From assembly GCA_003661905.1 (NCBI GenBank), contig QMXA01000053.1, forward strand, positions 1-6,783: DNA of 6,783 nt, in the 5' to 3' direction. A program made the position numbers and the translations under genes. Origin of the DNA: Thermoprotei archaeon. Its GTDB lineage: Archaea; Thermoproteota; Thermoprotei_A; Sulfolobales; Ignisphaeraceae. This document shows positions 1 to 5,979 of the stretch, piece by piece. Position 1 is the first letter of the stretch, and each line of letters starts with the position of its first letter. The notes beneath the pieces were generated by a model. It saw only the letters and a program-made list of their open reading frames with translations. It was not told the DNA's origin and did no database searches.

Positions 1-807
1 AAGACCTTTCCTGATGGAGAAACATATATTCGAATACCCACTGATGTTAATGGTGAAGTAGTTACTATAGTGCAATCAATGTTTCCAAATCAAGATAAAA
101 GATTAGTTGAGCTTCTCTTAACTGTAGAGACATGCAAAGATTTAGGAGCTTCCAAGGTAATAACAATTATTCCCTACATAGCATATTCAAGACAGGATAA
201 GAGGTTTAGAGATGGCGAGCCAATAAGCATAAAGACAATTCTTAAACTCCTAGGAAGTGCTGGAGCAGATACTCTCTTAGTAGTGGATATTCACAAGAGT
301 GAATCTCTACAATACTTCCCTGGTAAGGCTATAGAAATCACTAGCTTAGTACTATTAGGAAAGAAAGCATGTGAGAAAGGTATGGAGAATCCCATAGTGT
401 TAGCACCAGATCTAGGAGCTCTTAAAAGAGCACAGAGAGTTGCTAAAGAGCTTAAAACAGAGTATGATTATATGGAGAAATTTAGAGATAGAGTAACGGG
501 TGAAATAACCATTAAACCTAAGGAGGTTGATGTATCTGGAAGAGATGTATTAATAATTGATGATATAATAAGTACAGGAGGTACAATAGCAAAAGCATCA
601 AGAATTATCAAGTCCCTTGGTGCAAGAAGAGTTTTAGTAGCAGCAGCACATTCATTACTCATTAACAATGCCTATGAACGCATAATATCTAGTGGTGTTG
701 AGTGCATATATACAGCTAATACTATAAAGAGAGCTAAAGCATTACCGAAGCTCGAAATTATAGACATATCCTCAGAAATAATCCCAAATTTAAAACAAAT
801 TCTCTGA
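1..807 (+). CDS. prs: Ribose-phosphate pyrophosphokinase (PRPP synthetase), 5'-truncated by window edge
   Basis: The protein makes phosphoribosyl pyrophosphate from ribose 5-phosphate and ATP in the cytoplasm, the entry metabolite for purine, pyrimidine, histidine and related syntheses. The frame is open from base 1 and gives 268 visible residues. Conserved blocks are FPDGE (residues 3-7), the nucleotide-binding segment around YSRQDKRFRDGEP (62-74), DIHK (96-99), APDLGA (135-140), the flexible-loop region EKFRDRVTGE (159-168) and the PRPP-binding loop DDIISTGGT (187-195). The GTG at 70 is not the start: it is an internal Val, because the conserved FPDGE block lies upstream of it. Compared with the usual archaeal length of about 285-295 residues, some 25-30 N-terminal residues lie outside the window. 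The stop TGA (805-807) is embedded in the ribosome site of the next gene, so the genes are probably cotranscribed. The family assignment is secure. Confidence 0.95.
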   Translation, partial: KTFPDGETYIRIPTDVNGEVVTIVQSMFPNQDKRLVELLLTVETCKDLGASKVITIIPYIAYSRQDKRFRDGEPISIKTILKLLGSAGADTLLVVDIHKSESLQYFPGKAIEITSLVLLGKKACEKGMENPIVLAPDLGALKRAQRVAKELKTEYDYMEKFRDRVTGEITIKPKEVDVSGRDVLIIDDIISTGGTIAKASRIIKSLGARRVLVAAAHSLLINNAYERIISSGVECIYTANTIKRAKALPKLEIIDISSEIIPNLKQIL

Positions 808-813
808 GGAAAT

Positions 814-1887
814 ATGAGAATCAAAAATAACACTTACAAAAATCTCTACTATGCTCTTATTGTAGGAGATTACCCATCATTAGCGAAATCAGAGCTTCTA
901 GCAATATTGGAATCTGAGGAAATAGCTTTTAAAATGGTTATGGAGCTTGATCAATTACTAATCTTTGAAGCAGAGAATGATGCTATAAAATATCTAAAAC
1001 ACAGAGCTTCAATGATTAAAGAACTTGGAATTGTTATAGCTCTAAGTCATCAAGATTTGTTAGAACTCAAATATGTCTTAGAAACTTCAAGTAGAAGCTC
1101 TATAATAAATGGGTTAAATCTAAGGATTGAGCTAAATTCCATTAGGGGTCATGGAAGGAGGATTAATTATCAAAAACTAATCGAGAACGTAGCTCAAGCC
1201 ATCACTAAGCTAGGAGCTAAACCATCGCCGAGAAGCCCCATTATTTTAAGCATCATAGCTTCTGATGGAATTTTATTAGCGGGGTTGAGAATACATAGAA
1301 GATCTATGAAAGAATTCTTTGATAGAGAACCCCATGTAAGGCCGATGTATAAACCTGGTGCTATGAAATCAGAGCTATGTAGATTATTTGTTAACTTGAG
1401 TAGAGCTAGTACTAAGAAGAAATCCTTAGTACTTGATCCTTTCTGTGGTGTTGGAGGAATGTTGTTAGAGGCATGCTTAATGGGTATGAGAGGCATAGGA
1501 ATAGATATAGATCATAGATCAGCTCTTGGAGCTATAGCTAATATTGATTATTACAACTGTTCAGGAGCTATTGACATAATTGTTGCTGATGCATCAAAAA
1601 TACCCCTCAAGGTAGAAAGTGTAGATGCAATTGCTACAGATCCCCCCTATGGTAGGCAAAGTATACCTAGAGGAATGGACCTTGAAGACCTATTAGAATC
1701 ATTCATATTTAGCTCCGCAGAAGTTCTGAAGAAGAATTCCTGTGCTGCATTCGCAATACCTATGGGACTAGATAGCATCATTGAAAAATACATAGAGGCT
1801 TCAGGACTCATTATTAATGAAAGACATATGAACTGGGTTCACGGCTCATTAACTAGAGTAGTATATGTGGTGTGTAAATCTTGTTAA
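814..1887 (+). CDS. trmG10: tRNA (guanine(10)-N2)-dimethyltransferase, THUMP + Rossmann methylase (archaeal Trm-G10/Trm11 family)
   Basis: Members of this family use S-adenosylmethionine to form m2G and m2,2G at position 10 of tRNA. The N-terminal part (about residues 10-165) fits a THUMP RNA-binding region. It leads into the conserved linker REPHVRPMYKPGAMKSELCR (171-190), ending in LFVNLS (191-196), which is typical of THUMP-containing tRNA-guanine methylases. The SAM-binding glycine loop is DPFCGVGG (208-215), an acidic strand end follows at GIDID (228-232), and the catalytic motif IV is DPPYG (276-280). The C-terminal HGSLTR (343-348) is also a family hallmark. The 357-residue length is slightly above the roughly 330 of the characterised Pyrococcus enzyme. 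The ATG start has TGAGGA at 805-810 with a 3-nt gap, overlapping the prs stop. The end overlaps rnz by 7 nt. The closest alternative is another Trm11-like guanine-N2 methylase acting at a different tRNA position. Confidence 0.9.
   Translation: MRIKNNTYKNLYYALIVGDYPSLAKSELLAILESEEIAFKMVMELDQLLIFEAENDAIKYLKHRASMIKELGIVIALSHQDLLELKYVLETSSRSSIINGLNLRIELNSIRGHGRRINYQKLIENVAQAITKLGAKPSPRSPIILSIIASDGILLAGLRIHRRSMKEFFDREPHVRPMYKPGAMKSELCRLFVNLSRASTKKKSLVLDPFCGVGGMLLEACLMGMRGIGIDIDHRSALGAIANIDYYNCSGAIDIIVADASKIPLKVESVDAIATDPPYGRQSIPRGMDLEDLLESFIFSSAEVLKKNSCAAFAIPMGLDSIIEKYIEASGLIINERHMNWVHGSLTRVVYVVCKSC
1869..1872 (+). promoter_or_regulatory. Shine-Dalgarno site supporting the TTG start of rnz
   Basis: GGTG, which can pair with the CACC part of the archaeal 16S rRNA 3' end, lies 8 nt before the TTG at 1881 and inside the last codons of trmG10. 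It supports the unusual TTG start. No in-frame ATG exists near the conserved N-terminus of RNase Z. Confidence 0.55.
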
Positions 1888-2765
1888 AAATAATATTTCT
1901 TGGAACAGGAAGTTTCATGCCAACTAAATTGAGAGGAGCACCAGCAATTCTTATTAAAAGTCCTAAATCCACAATTCTTCTTGATTGTGGTGAGGGCACA
2001 CAAAATAGGATAATTAATATAGGTATAGGAATTCAAAAAATAGATTTAATAGCTATAACTCATATGCATGGTGATCACGTATTTGGTTTATTACCATTAC
2101 TCCATACTCTCAGTAACATTTCACAAACACCAAAACTCAGAATCATGGGGCCTAAAACCCTTAAAGACTTTATAGAAGAAAACATCAAATTAACATTGAT
2201 TAAAAATATTGACATAGAATTCACACGACCAAGCAATGAACTATGTTTATCTGATCTCCGTATAAAGGGATTCGAAGTAGACCACGGTATGGAATCTTAT
2301 GGATATATAATTGAATTTGCTAAGGCAGAGAAGAAACTGAAAGTAAATGAATTAATCAAAGCAGGTATACCTAGAAGATACTGGCCGCAGATTAAGAGAG
2401 GAAAGAAGGTAACGATTGATGGTAAAACATTTGATCCATCTGATTTTGTAGAGATTAGAAATAGGAAAATAGTTTACTCAGGTGATACTAAACCTATAGC
2501 TAATACAATAAGGGCTGCATACAATGCTAAGGTATTAATTCACGAAGCAACATTTACATCTAGACTTAAGAATGAAGCTGAGATTAGCAATCATTCCACA
2601 GCACTGGATGCAGCTAAAATAGCTCTAGAAGCCAATGCTGAGGTCCTAATTCTAACACACATAAGTGCTAGATATCCAGATCCCTATGAGCATCTATACG
2701 AATCTAGGAGGGTATTTCGTAATACATTTGTAGCTGAAGACTATGATTACTACATAGTTATGTAG
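1881..2765 (+). CDS. rnz: Ribonuclease Z (tRNA 3'-processing endonuclease), metallo-beta-lactamase fold
   Basis: RNase Z cuts precursor tRNAs just after the discriminator base to remove the 3' trailer, using two zinc ions. The 294-residue length matches the short ELAC1-like form. The N-terminus KIIFLGTGS (3-11) and the LLDCGEGTQ segment (33-41) are typical. Metal ligands are visible as HMHGDH (61-66), H135 in VDHG, D202 in SGDT (200-203) and H260 in LTH; the HEATF block (221-225) and NHST (237-240) are also present. An insert at about 150-190, rich in basic residues (AGIPRRYWPQIKRGKK), sits where the family's tRNA-grasping flexible arm lies. The TTG start is required because the family N-terminus begins right after it. 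The gene overlaps trmG10 by 7 nt, so translation is probably coupled, and the pairing with a tRNA methylase fits a tRNA-maturation operon. All catalytic residues appear intact. Confidence 0.95.
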   Translation: MLKIIFLGTGSFMPTKLRGAPAILIKSPKSTILLDCGEGTQNRIINIGIGIQKIDLIAITHMHGDHVFGLLPLLHTLSNISQTPKLRIMGPKTLKDFIEENIKLTLIKNIDIEFTRPSNELCLSDLRIKGFEVDHGMESYGYIIEFAKAEKKLKVNELIKAGIPRRYWPQIKRGKKVTIDGKTFDPSDFVEIRNRKIVYSGDTKPIANTIRAAYNAKVLIHEATFTSRLKNEAEISNHSTALDAAKIALEANAEVLILTHISARYPDPYEHLYESRRVFRNTFVAEDYDYYIVM

Positions 2766-2767
2766 AT

Positions 2768-3202
2768 TTAGAGCTCTCTAGGTATTTCCTTTTCCCATAA
2801 GGGTCTTCCATGAGCTGTTCTGGGAGCTAACCAATCAATGAGCTCACGTGGGTTTCTACACTCTATAGTAAAGCTTATTGCACCTAAAGGAGATTCTCTA
2901 TCGTCATCTACAAACGATAATCTGCCTTGATATGCTGCCTGTTTATGTATCTTGAAATGTAGTATTGAGCCATAAGCTCCTCTAAGCATCTTGATTCGAG
3001 CTGCATCAAGTATTCTCTCCCTTCTAAGTAACTCATGTAGTTTTAGAAGTGATGTTACTTTACTTGATTCTGCAATAAGTAACCTAAATTTTCCCATTTC
3101 AACTATACGAGTATTCTCTGGTATAAAGACATTAGTTACAGCTTTCATTACCTTATCTTCATTCTCTGTTGGTCTTATCTCTGCTTCTACACGTACTTTC
3201 AT
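2768..3202 (-). CDS. UPF0201 family protein (DUF54 RNA-binding fold, COG1931-like), function unknown
   Basis: This 144-residue protein matches the archaeal UPF0201 family. The family is annotated as a predicted RNA-binding protein because its fold resembles ribosomal protein L5-type RNA-binding domains; no reaction is established. Family signatures are VEAEIRPTE (5-13), LLRRERILDAAR (58-69), KQAAYQG (87-93), ESPLGAI (103-109) and DWLAPRT (123-129). The ATG is chosen because the conserved VEAEIRPTE block begins four residues later. The ribosome site is GAGGTG on the minus strand (3213-3218, 10 nt away), with a second AAGGA at 3206-3210 closer in. The first 44 nt are shared, in another frame, with the end of the upstream UPF0200 gene, so the two are almost certainly translated together. 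The stop lies 2 nt from the convergent rnz stop. Confidence 0.85.
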   Translation of the reverse strand: MKVRVEAEIRPTENEDKVMKAVTNVFIPENTRIVEMGKFRLLIAESSKVTSLLKLHELLRRERILDAARIKMLRGAYGSILHFKIHKQAAYQGRLSFVDDDRESPLGAISFTIECRNPRELIDWLAPRTAHGRPLWEKEIPREL

Positions 3203-3749
3203 ATTTCCTTAACACCTCTCGAAATAATGCTGTAACAGAGTGTTTAAGCTCTTCAATACTACCCTCATTAACTACTACATAATCGGCAAGTGCTATAACA
3301 TTCCCTATTCCTAGATCTAATTCTGTTAAATCTCTATTAACAAACTCATCCCAAGTCTTCGGATCTCCAGGTCTATTTCTCTTCTTAAGTCTCTCATACC
3401 TTGTCTTTGGAGAAGAATGTATAGCTAATATTATGCATTTTCCATACTTCTCAAAAACCTTAACCTCATAGAGACCGCGAACCCCATCTATTAGAACTAC
3501 ATCAGCTTCTATCTTAGCTAATTTTTCAGCAATTCTCCTAGCTATGATATCTAATCCATGAACTTTTCTAAGCTCTATAGCAATTCTAAGAATATTTTCG
3601 GGAGTTGGTTGAAGCTTTCTTTTAGACACTTCCTCTCTCACAACATCACCCATACTAAGAACTTCTATACCCATAGTTCTAGCAACTTCAGCAATAATCG
3701 ACTTACCTGAACCAGGCATTCCTGTAAGAAGTATTATTAGCTTAGCCAT
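3159..3749 (-). CDS. UPF0200 family P-loop kinase-like protein (adenylate-kinase/dephospho-CoA-kinase-like)
   Basis: This 196-residue protein has the P-loop nucleoside/nucleotide kinase fold. Visible motifs are Walker A GMPGSGKS (10-17), LSMGDVVREE (31-40) in the substrate-lid region, LIDGVRG (86-92), a basic stretch RLKKRNRPGD (120-129), FVNRDLTELDLGIGNVIALA (136-155) and the C-terminal VVNEG (159-163). The RD..E..LGIG pattern is the hallmark of archaeal UPF0200. Databases often label these proteins dephospho-CoA kinase by similarity to CoaE. However, the archaeal enzyme shown experimentally to do that step is the unrelated GTP-dependent DUF359 protein, so the substrate here is unknown. The ATG at 3749 gives the P-loop its normal position near the N-terminus; a weak AGGT precedes it by about 8 nt. 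The last 14 or so residues are encoded in the region shared with UPF0201 and are charged and non-conserved in appearance. It is transcribed divergently from ahcY. Confidence 0.85.
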   Translation of the reverse strand: MAKLIILLTGMPGSGKSIIAEVARTMGIEVLSMGDVVREEVSKRKLQPTPENILRIAIELRKVHGLDIIARRIAEKLAKIEADVVLIDGVRGLYEVKVFEKYGKCIILAIHSSPKTRYERLKKRNRPGDPKTWDEFVNRDLTELDLGIGNVIALADYVVVNEGSIEELKHSVTALFREVLRKYESTCRSRDKTNRE

Positions 3750-3764
3750 TGCAAATACCTACTT

Positions 3765-3811
3765 ATTACTTAAGAATTGGGGGATTAAGTACTGAATTCC
3801 TCTTAAGTAAT
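3765..3811. repeat. Inverted repeat with 11-bp perfect arms in the divergent UPF0200/ahcY intergenic region
   Basis: ATTACTTAAGA (3765-3775) is the exact reverse complement of TCTTAAGTAAT (3801-3811), with 25 nt between. A third copy of the core TTAAGTA lies in the spacer at 3785-3791, and a partial copy (TACTTA) at 3760-3765. The element sits just upstream of the UPF0200 start on the minus strand. It could be a regulator-binding array, or overlapping promoter elements in AT-rich DNA. The symmetry is directly visible; any regulatory role is inference. Confidence 0.5.
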
Positions 3812-3815
3812 CTTC

Positions 3816-3833
3816 TCTCTATAAACTTAGAGA
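3816..3833 (+). promoter_or_regulatory. Probable ahcY promoter: TATA-like element inside a hyphenated dyad
   Basis: CTATAAACTTA (3819-3829) resembles an archaeal TATA box. Counting about 26 nt downstream puts transcription start near 3847-3850, leaving a leader of roughly 27-30 nt that holds the ribosome site of ahcY. The TATA-like core is flanked by TCTCTA (3816-3821) and its reverse complement TAGAGA (3828-3833), giving an 18-bp dyad. Read on the other strand the same element is AGTTTATAG and could also serve UPF0200, with a start near 3797. The promoter call is moderate; the dyad's function is inference. Confidence 0.45.
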
Positions 3834-3864
3834 TGTGACACTAGGTTTATGAATATCTAGCTAT

Positions 3865-3870
3865 AGGAGG
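3865..3870 (+). promoter_or_regulatory. Strong Shine-Dalgarno site that fixes the GTG start of ahcY
   Basis: AGGAGG lies 6 nt before the GTG at 3877. No nearby in-frame ATG would give a normal N-terminus, since the first Met codon in frame lies some 27 codons further in. This is the best-matching ribosome site in the window. Confidence 0.75.
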
Positions 3871-3876
3871 AAGAGG

Positions 3877-5130
3877 GTGAGTAATTTGAAGTATAGAGTT
3901 AAGGATATTTCCCTAGCTCCTAAAGGTAGGCTTCAAATAGAGTGGGCTGAGAAGCATATGCCTGTGCTTATGGAGATTAGGAAAAGGTTTGAGAAAGAAA
4001 GACCTTTGAAGGATTTAAGAATAGGTGCAGTTCTTCATGTAACTAAGGAAACAGCAGTATTAATGAGGACTCTAATTGCGGGAGGAGCTGAGGTATATCT
4101 TGCAGCTAGTAATCCCTTATCAACACAAGATGAGGTAGCTGCAGCTCTTGCTGAGGAAGAGGTACATGTATATGCTTGGAGAGGTGAGAGTGAGGAGGAG
4201 TATTTCTGGGCAATAGATATAGTTGCTAAATCAGAACCAAATATTGTAATAGATGATGGCGGAGATCTCCATGTACATCTACACTCTAAACTACTAGATA
4301 TAGCTAAGAAAATCAAAGGAGGTACTGAGGAAACAACAACAGGCATTATAAGAATTAAGGCAATGGAGAAAGAAGGAATTCTAAAATACCCAGTTATAGC
4401 TGTTAATAATGCACTTACAAAATTCCTATTTGATAATAGATATGGAACTGGTCAAAGCACTATTGACGGAATTATGAGGGCTACAAATACTCTCCTAGCT
4501 GGTAAAGTAGTTGTAGTAGCTGGCTATGGATGGGTTGGTAGGGGAATAGCTCTAAGAGCTAGAGGTATGGGTGCAATAGTTGTAGTTACAGAAGTTGACC
4601 CTATTAGAGCTCTTGAAGCTGCTATGGATGGATTCTTAGTCATGCCCATGAAAGAAGCTGCTAAGATAGGTGATATATTCATAACGGCCACGGGCAATAT
4701 CGATGTCATTAGGAAAGAACATTTCGAACTCATGAAAAATGGAGCTATTCTTGCAAATGCAGGTCATTTTAATGTTGAGGTAAGCGTAGAAGACTTAAAG
4801 AAAATATCAATTGCAAGGAGGAAAGTAAGACCTCACGTAGAAGAGTATACATTAGCAAATGGCAAAAAATTATACCTATTAGCTGAAGGGAGATTAGTCA
4901 ATTTAGTTGCTGCTGAAGGACATCCAAGCGAGGTCATGGATATGAGCTTCGCTAATCAAGCGCTTTCCATAGAGTACATAGCGAAAAAACCTAAAATGAA
5001 ACCAGCGCTTTATTCAGTTCCTCCAGAAATAGATAAAACTGTTGCAGAGTTAAAACTTAAGACAATGAATATAGAAATAGATAAACTAACCCCTAGACAG
5101 GAAGAATACCTAAGAAAATGGAGATTTTAA
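3877..5130 (+). CDS. ahcY: Adenosylhomocysteinase (S-adenosyl-L-homocysteine hydrolase), archaeal/thermophilic type
   Basis: AhcY hydrolyses S-adenosylhomocysteine to adenosine and homocysteine with tightly bound NAD, relieving product inhibition of SAM-dependent methylases. Visible conserved blocks are ASNPLSTQDEVAAAL (77-91), IDDGGDLHVHLH (125-136), EETTTGIIR (151-159), KFLFDNRYGTGQS (182-194, with the catalytic Lys/Asp/Asn set), the NAD-binding GYGWVGRG (216-223), AGHFNVEV (295-302), and EGRLVNL and AAEGHPSEVMDMSFANQ (337-361). At 417 residues it is of normal archaeal length, lacking the roughly 40-residue insert of many bacterial forms. The C-terminus ends KWRF, unlike the HYRY ending common in mammalian enzymes. 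The start is GTG with a strong AGGAGG. It appears monocistronic: it has its own TATA-like promoter, and the next gene also has one after a 98-nt gap. The tRNA methylase upstream in the window is one plausible source of its substrate. Confidence 0.97.
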   Translation: MSNLKYRVKDISLAPKGRLQIEWAEKHMPVLMEIRKRFEKERPLKDLRIGAVLHVTKETAVLMRTLIAGGAEVYLAASNPLSTQDEVAAALAEEEVHVYAWRGESEEEYFWAIDIVAKSEPNIVIDDGGDLHVHLHSKLLDIAKKIKGGTEETTTGIIRIKAMEKEGILKYPVIAVNNALTKFLFDNRYGTGQSTIDGIMRATNTLLAGKVVVVAGYGWVGRGIALRARGMGAIVVVTEVDPIRALEAAMDGFLVMPMKEAAKIGDIFITATGNIDVIRKEHFELMKNGAILANAGHFNVEVSVEDLKKISIARRKVRPHVEEYTLANGKKLYLLAEGRLVNLVAAEGHPSEVMDMSFANQALSIEYIAKKPKMKPALYSVPPEIDKTVAELKLKTMNIEIDKLTPRQEEYLRKWRF

Positions 5131-5181
5131 TTTCATAACAATGCATTTACATAGATAATATTAGGAATACAAGGTGGAATA

Positions 5182-5213
5182 ACTTTAAAATCTCTAAAGT
5201 CAATTCAAAGTCA
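5182..5213 (+). promoter_or_regulatory. Probable promoter of the TPR-like gene with ACTTT/AAAGT boxes
   Basis: CTTTAAAA (5183-5190) is TATA-like; about 26 nt downstream gives a start near 5213 and a leader of about 15 nt before the ATG at 5229. The element lies in a dyad, ACTTTA (5182-5187) and TAAAGT (5195-5200). AAAGTCA occurs twice as a direct repeat, at 5196-5202 and 5207-5213, exactly 11 bp apart. The rest of the 98-nt gap after ahcY (5131-5181) shows nothing I can name; a short T-run around the ahcY stop could help termination. Confidence 0.4.
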
Positions 5214-5228
5214 GAGTGATCAATAAAT

Positions 5229-5888
5229 ATGTCTAATAAAAACTCCAAGGAAATTAAAAATCTAAATAAGCTTATGAACTTAGCCGATTTACATTTCGCT
5301 AAAGGTGATGTAGCAAAAGCTTATGAACTCTTTAAGAAGGCATATGAATTACTAAAGCAATTACATTCCAATAAACAATACGGGCTATACTTTCCCCAAG
5401 CTATGATCATAATTCTTGGACTGATTACTTCCTCCTTTAATCTGAATAAGTATAAAGATGTGCTAAAATACATAGAGGAATACGAAGAGATTCTTAAGGA
5501 AAGATATGAATCACAAGGAGAAAAGGAATCCTTTGTTTCCTATCTGAAAAGCCATAGCTCAACCTATTATGTTCAATCTGTTAAGGCAAGAACTCTAGAG
5601 ATTCTAGGGAGAGTTGAAGATTCTTTACGAAGCATAGATAATTTCCTAAGCCAAAACTCAATACATAGCTCATCCAATACCATTACTAAGATCTACGAGA
5701 ACATACTTCGTAGAGAAAGAGCTTTGATAATTGCCCAGCTAGCAATACCAAATATCATGTTATCTAAATTCCGTGGTTCTACAGCATTCCATTTAGATGA
5801 AAAAGAGAGGGAGCGCATAATAGCAAAGTATTTAGAACTAGGTTATGATGAAGATACAGCTAGGCAAGATCTAGATACAATAGACTAG
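5229..5888 (+). CDS. TPR-like helical repeat protein, function unknown
   Basis: I do not recognise a named family. The 219-residue protein is almost wholly helical and charged, with no signal peptide or membrane segment. Residues 12-45 fit a tetratricopeptide repeat well (ADLHFAKGDVAKAYELFKKA, 19-38). Weaker copies may follow at about 57-91 (around NLNKYKDVLKYIEEYEEIL) and 108-142 (around KARTLEILGRVEDSLRSIDN). Such arrays form protein-binding surfaces. A low-complexity Ser/Asn patch (141-150) separates them from the C-terminal helices. The tail (about 193-216) has a GYDEDTAR segment in two short helices reminiscent of UBA-like modules, which is only a pattern resemblance. ATG is preceded by GAGTGAT (5214-5220), a partial ribosome site 8 nt away. 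It stands alone between ahcY and a convergent operon, so context gives no role. Reality as a gene is well supported by length, codon use and repeat pattern. Confidence 0.75.
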   Translation: MSNKNSKEIKNLNKLMNLADLHFAKGDVAKAYELFKKAYELLKQLHSNKQYGLYFPQAMIIILGLITSSFNLNKYKDVLKYIEEYEEILKERYESQGEKESFVSYLKSHSSTYYVQSVKARTLEILGRVEDSLRSIDNFLSQNSIHSSSNTITKIYENILRRERALIIAQLAIPNIMLSKFRGSTAFHLDEKERERIIAKYLELGYDEDTARQDLDTID

Positions 5889-5979
5889 ATACATTAAGAC
5901 TGCAAGAAGCATAAAGTTTATGAAAGTATAGGATTTCGAAGTCTTCTTCACAGTTCATACCGTGGTGATTGTGTATTCA

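Noticed and set aside
70..72. GTG as a start codon for the PRPP synthetase gene
   Set aside because: The frame is open to base 1 and encodes the conserved FPDGE block upstream, so this GTG is an internal Val and the gene is truncated by the window edge.
3159..3202. A frameshift that broke one fused UPF0200-UPF0201 gene
   Set aside because: Both proteins look complete: UPF0201 starts with a good ATG and ribosome site exactly at its family N-terminus, and UPF0200 keeps its full conserved core. An overlap of two intact genes is simpler.
4035..4346. A 103-codon open frame antisense to ahcY (and similar ones antisense at 468-668, 1194-1496 and 4524-4733, and on the plus strand at 2991-3212)
   Set aside because: Each lies fully opposite a strongly conserved gene, has a Ser- or hydrophobic-rich composition typical of antisense translation, and shows no recognisable motif.
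5844..5888. A C/D box guide RNA suggested by ATGATGA near the end of the TPR-like gene
   Set aside because: No CTGA D box follows at the proper distance and no C'/D' pair is visible; the motif is explained by Tyr-Asp-Glu codons.
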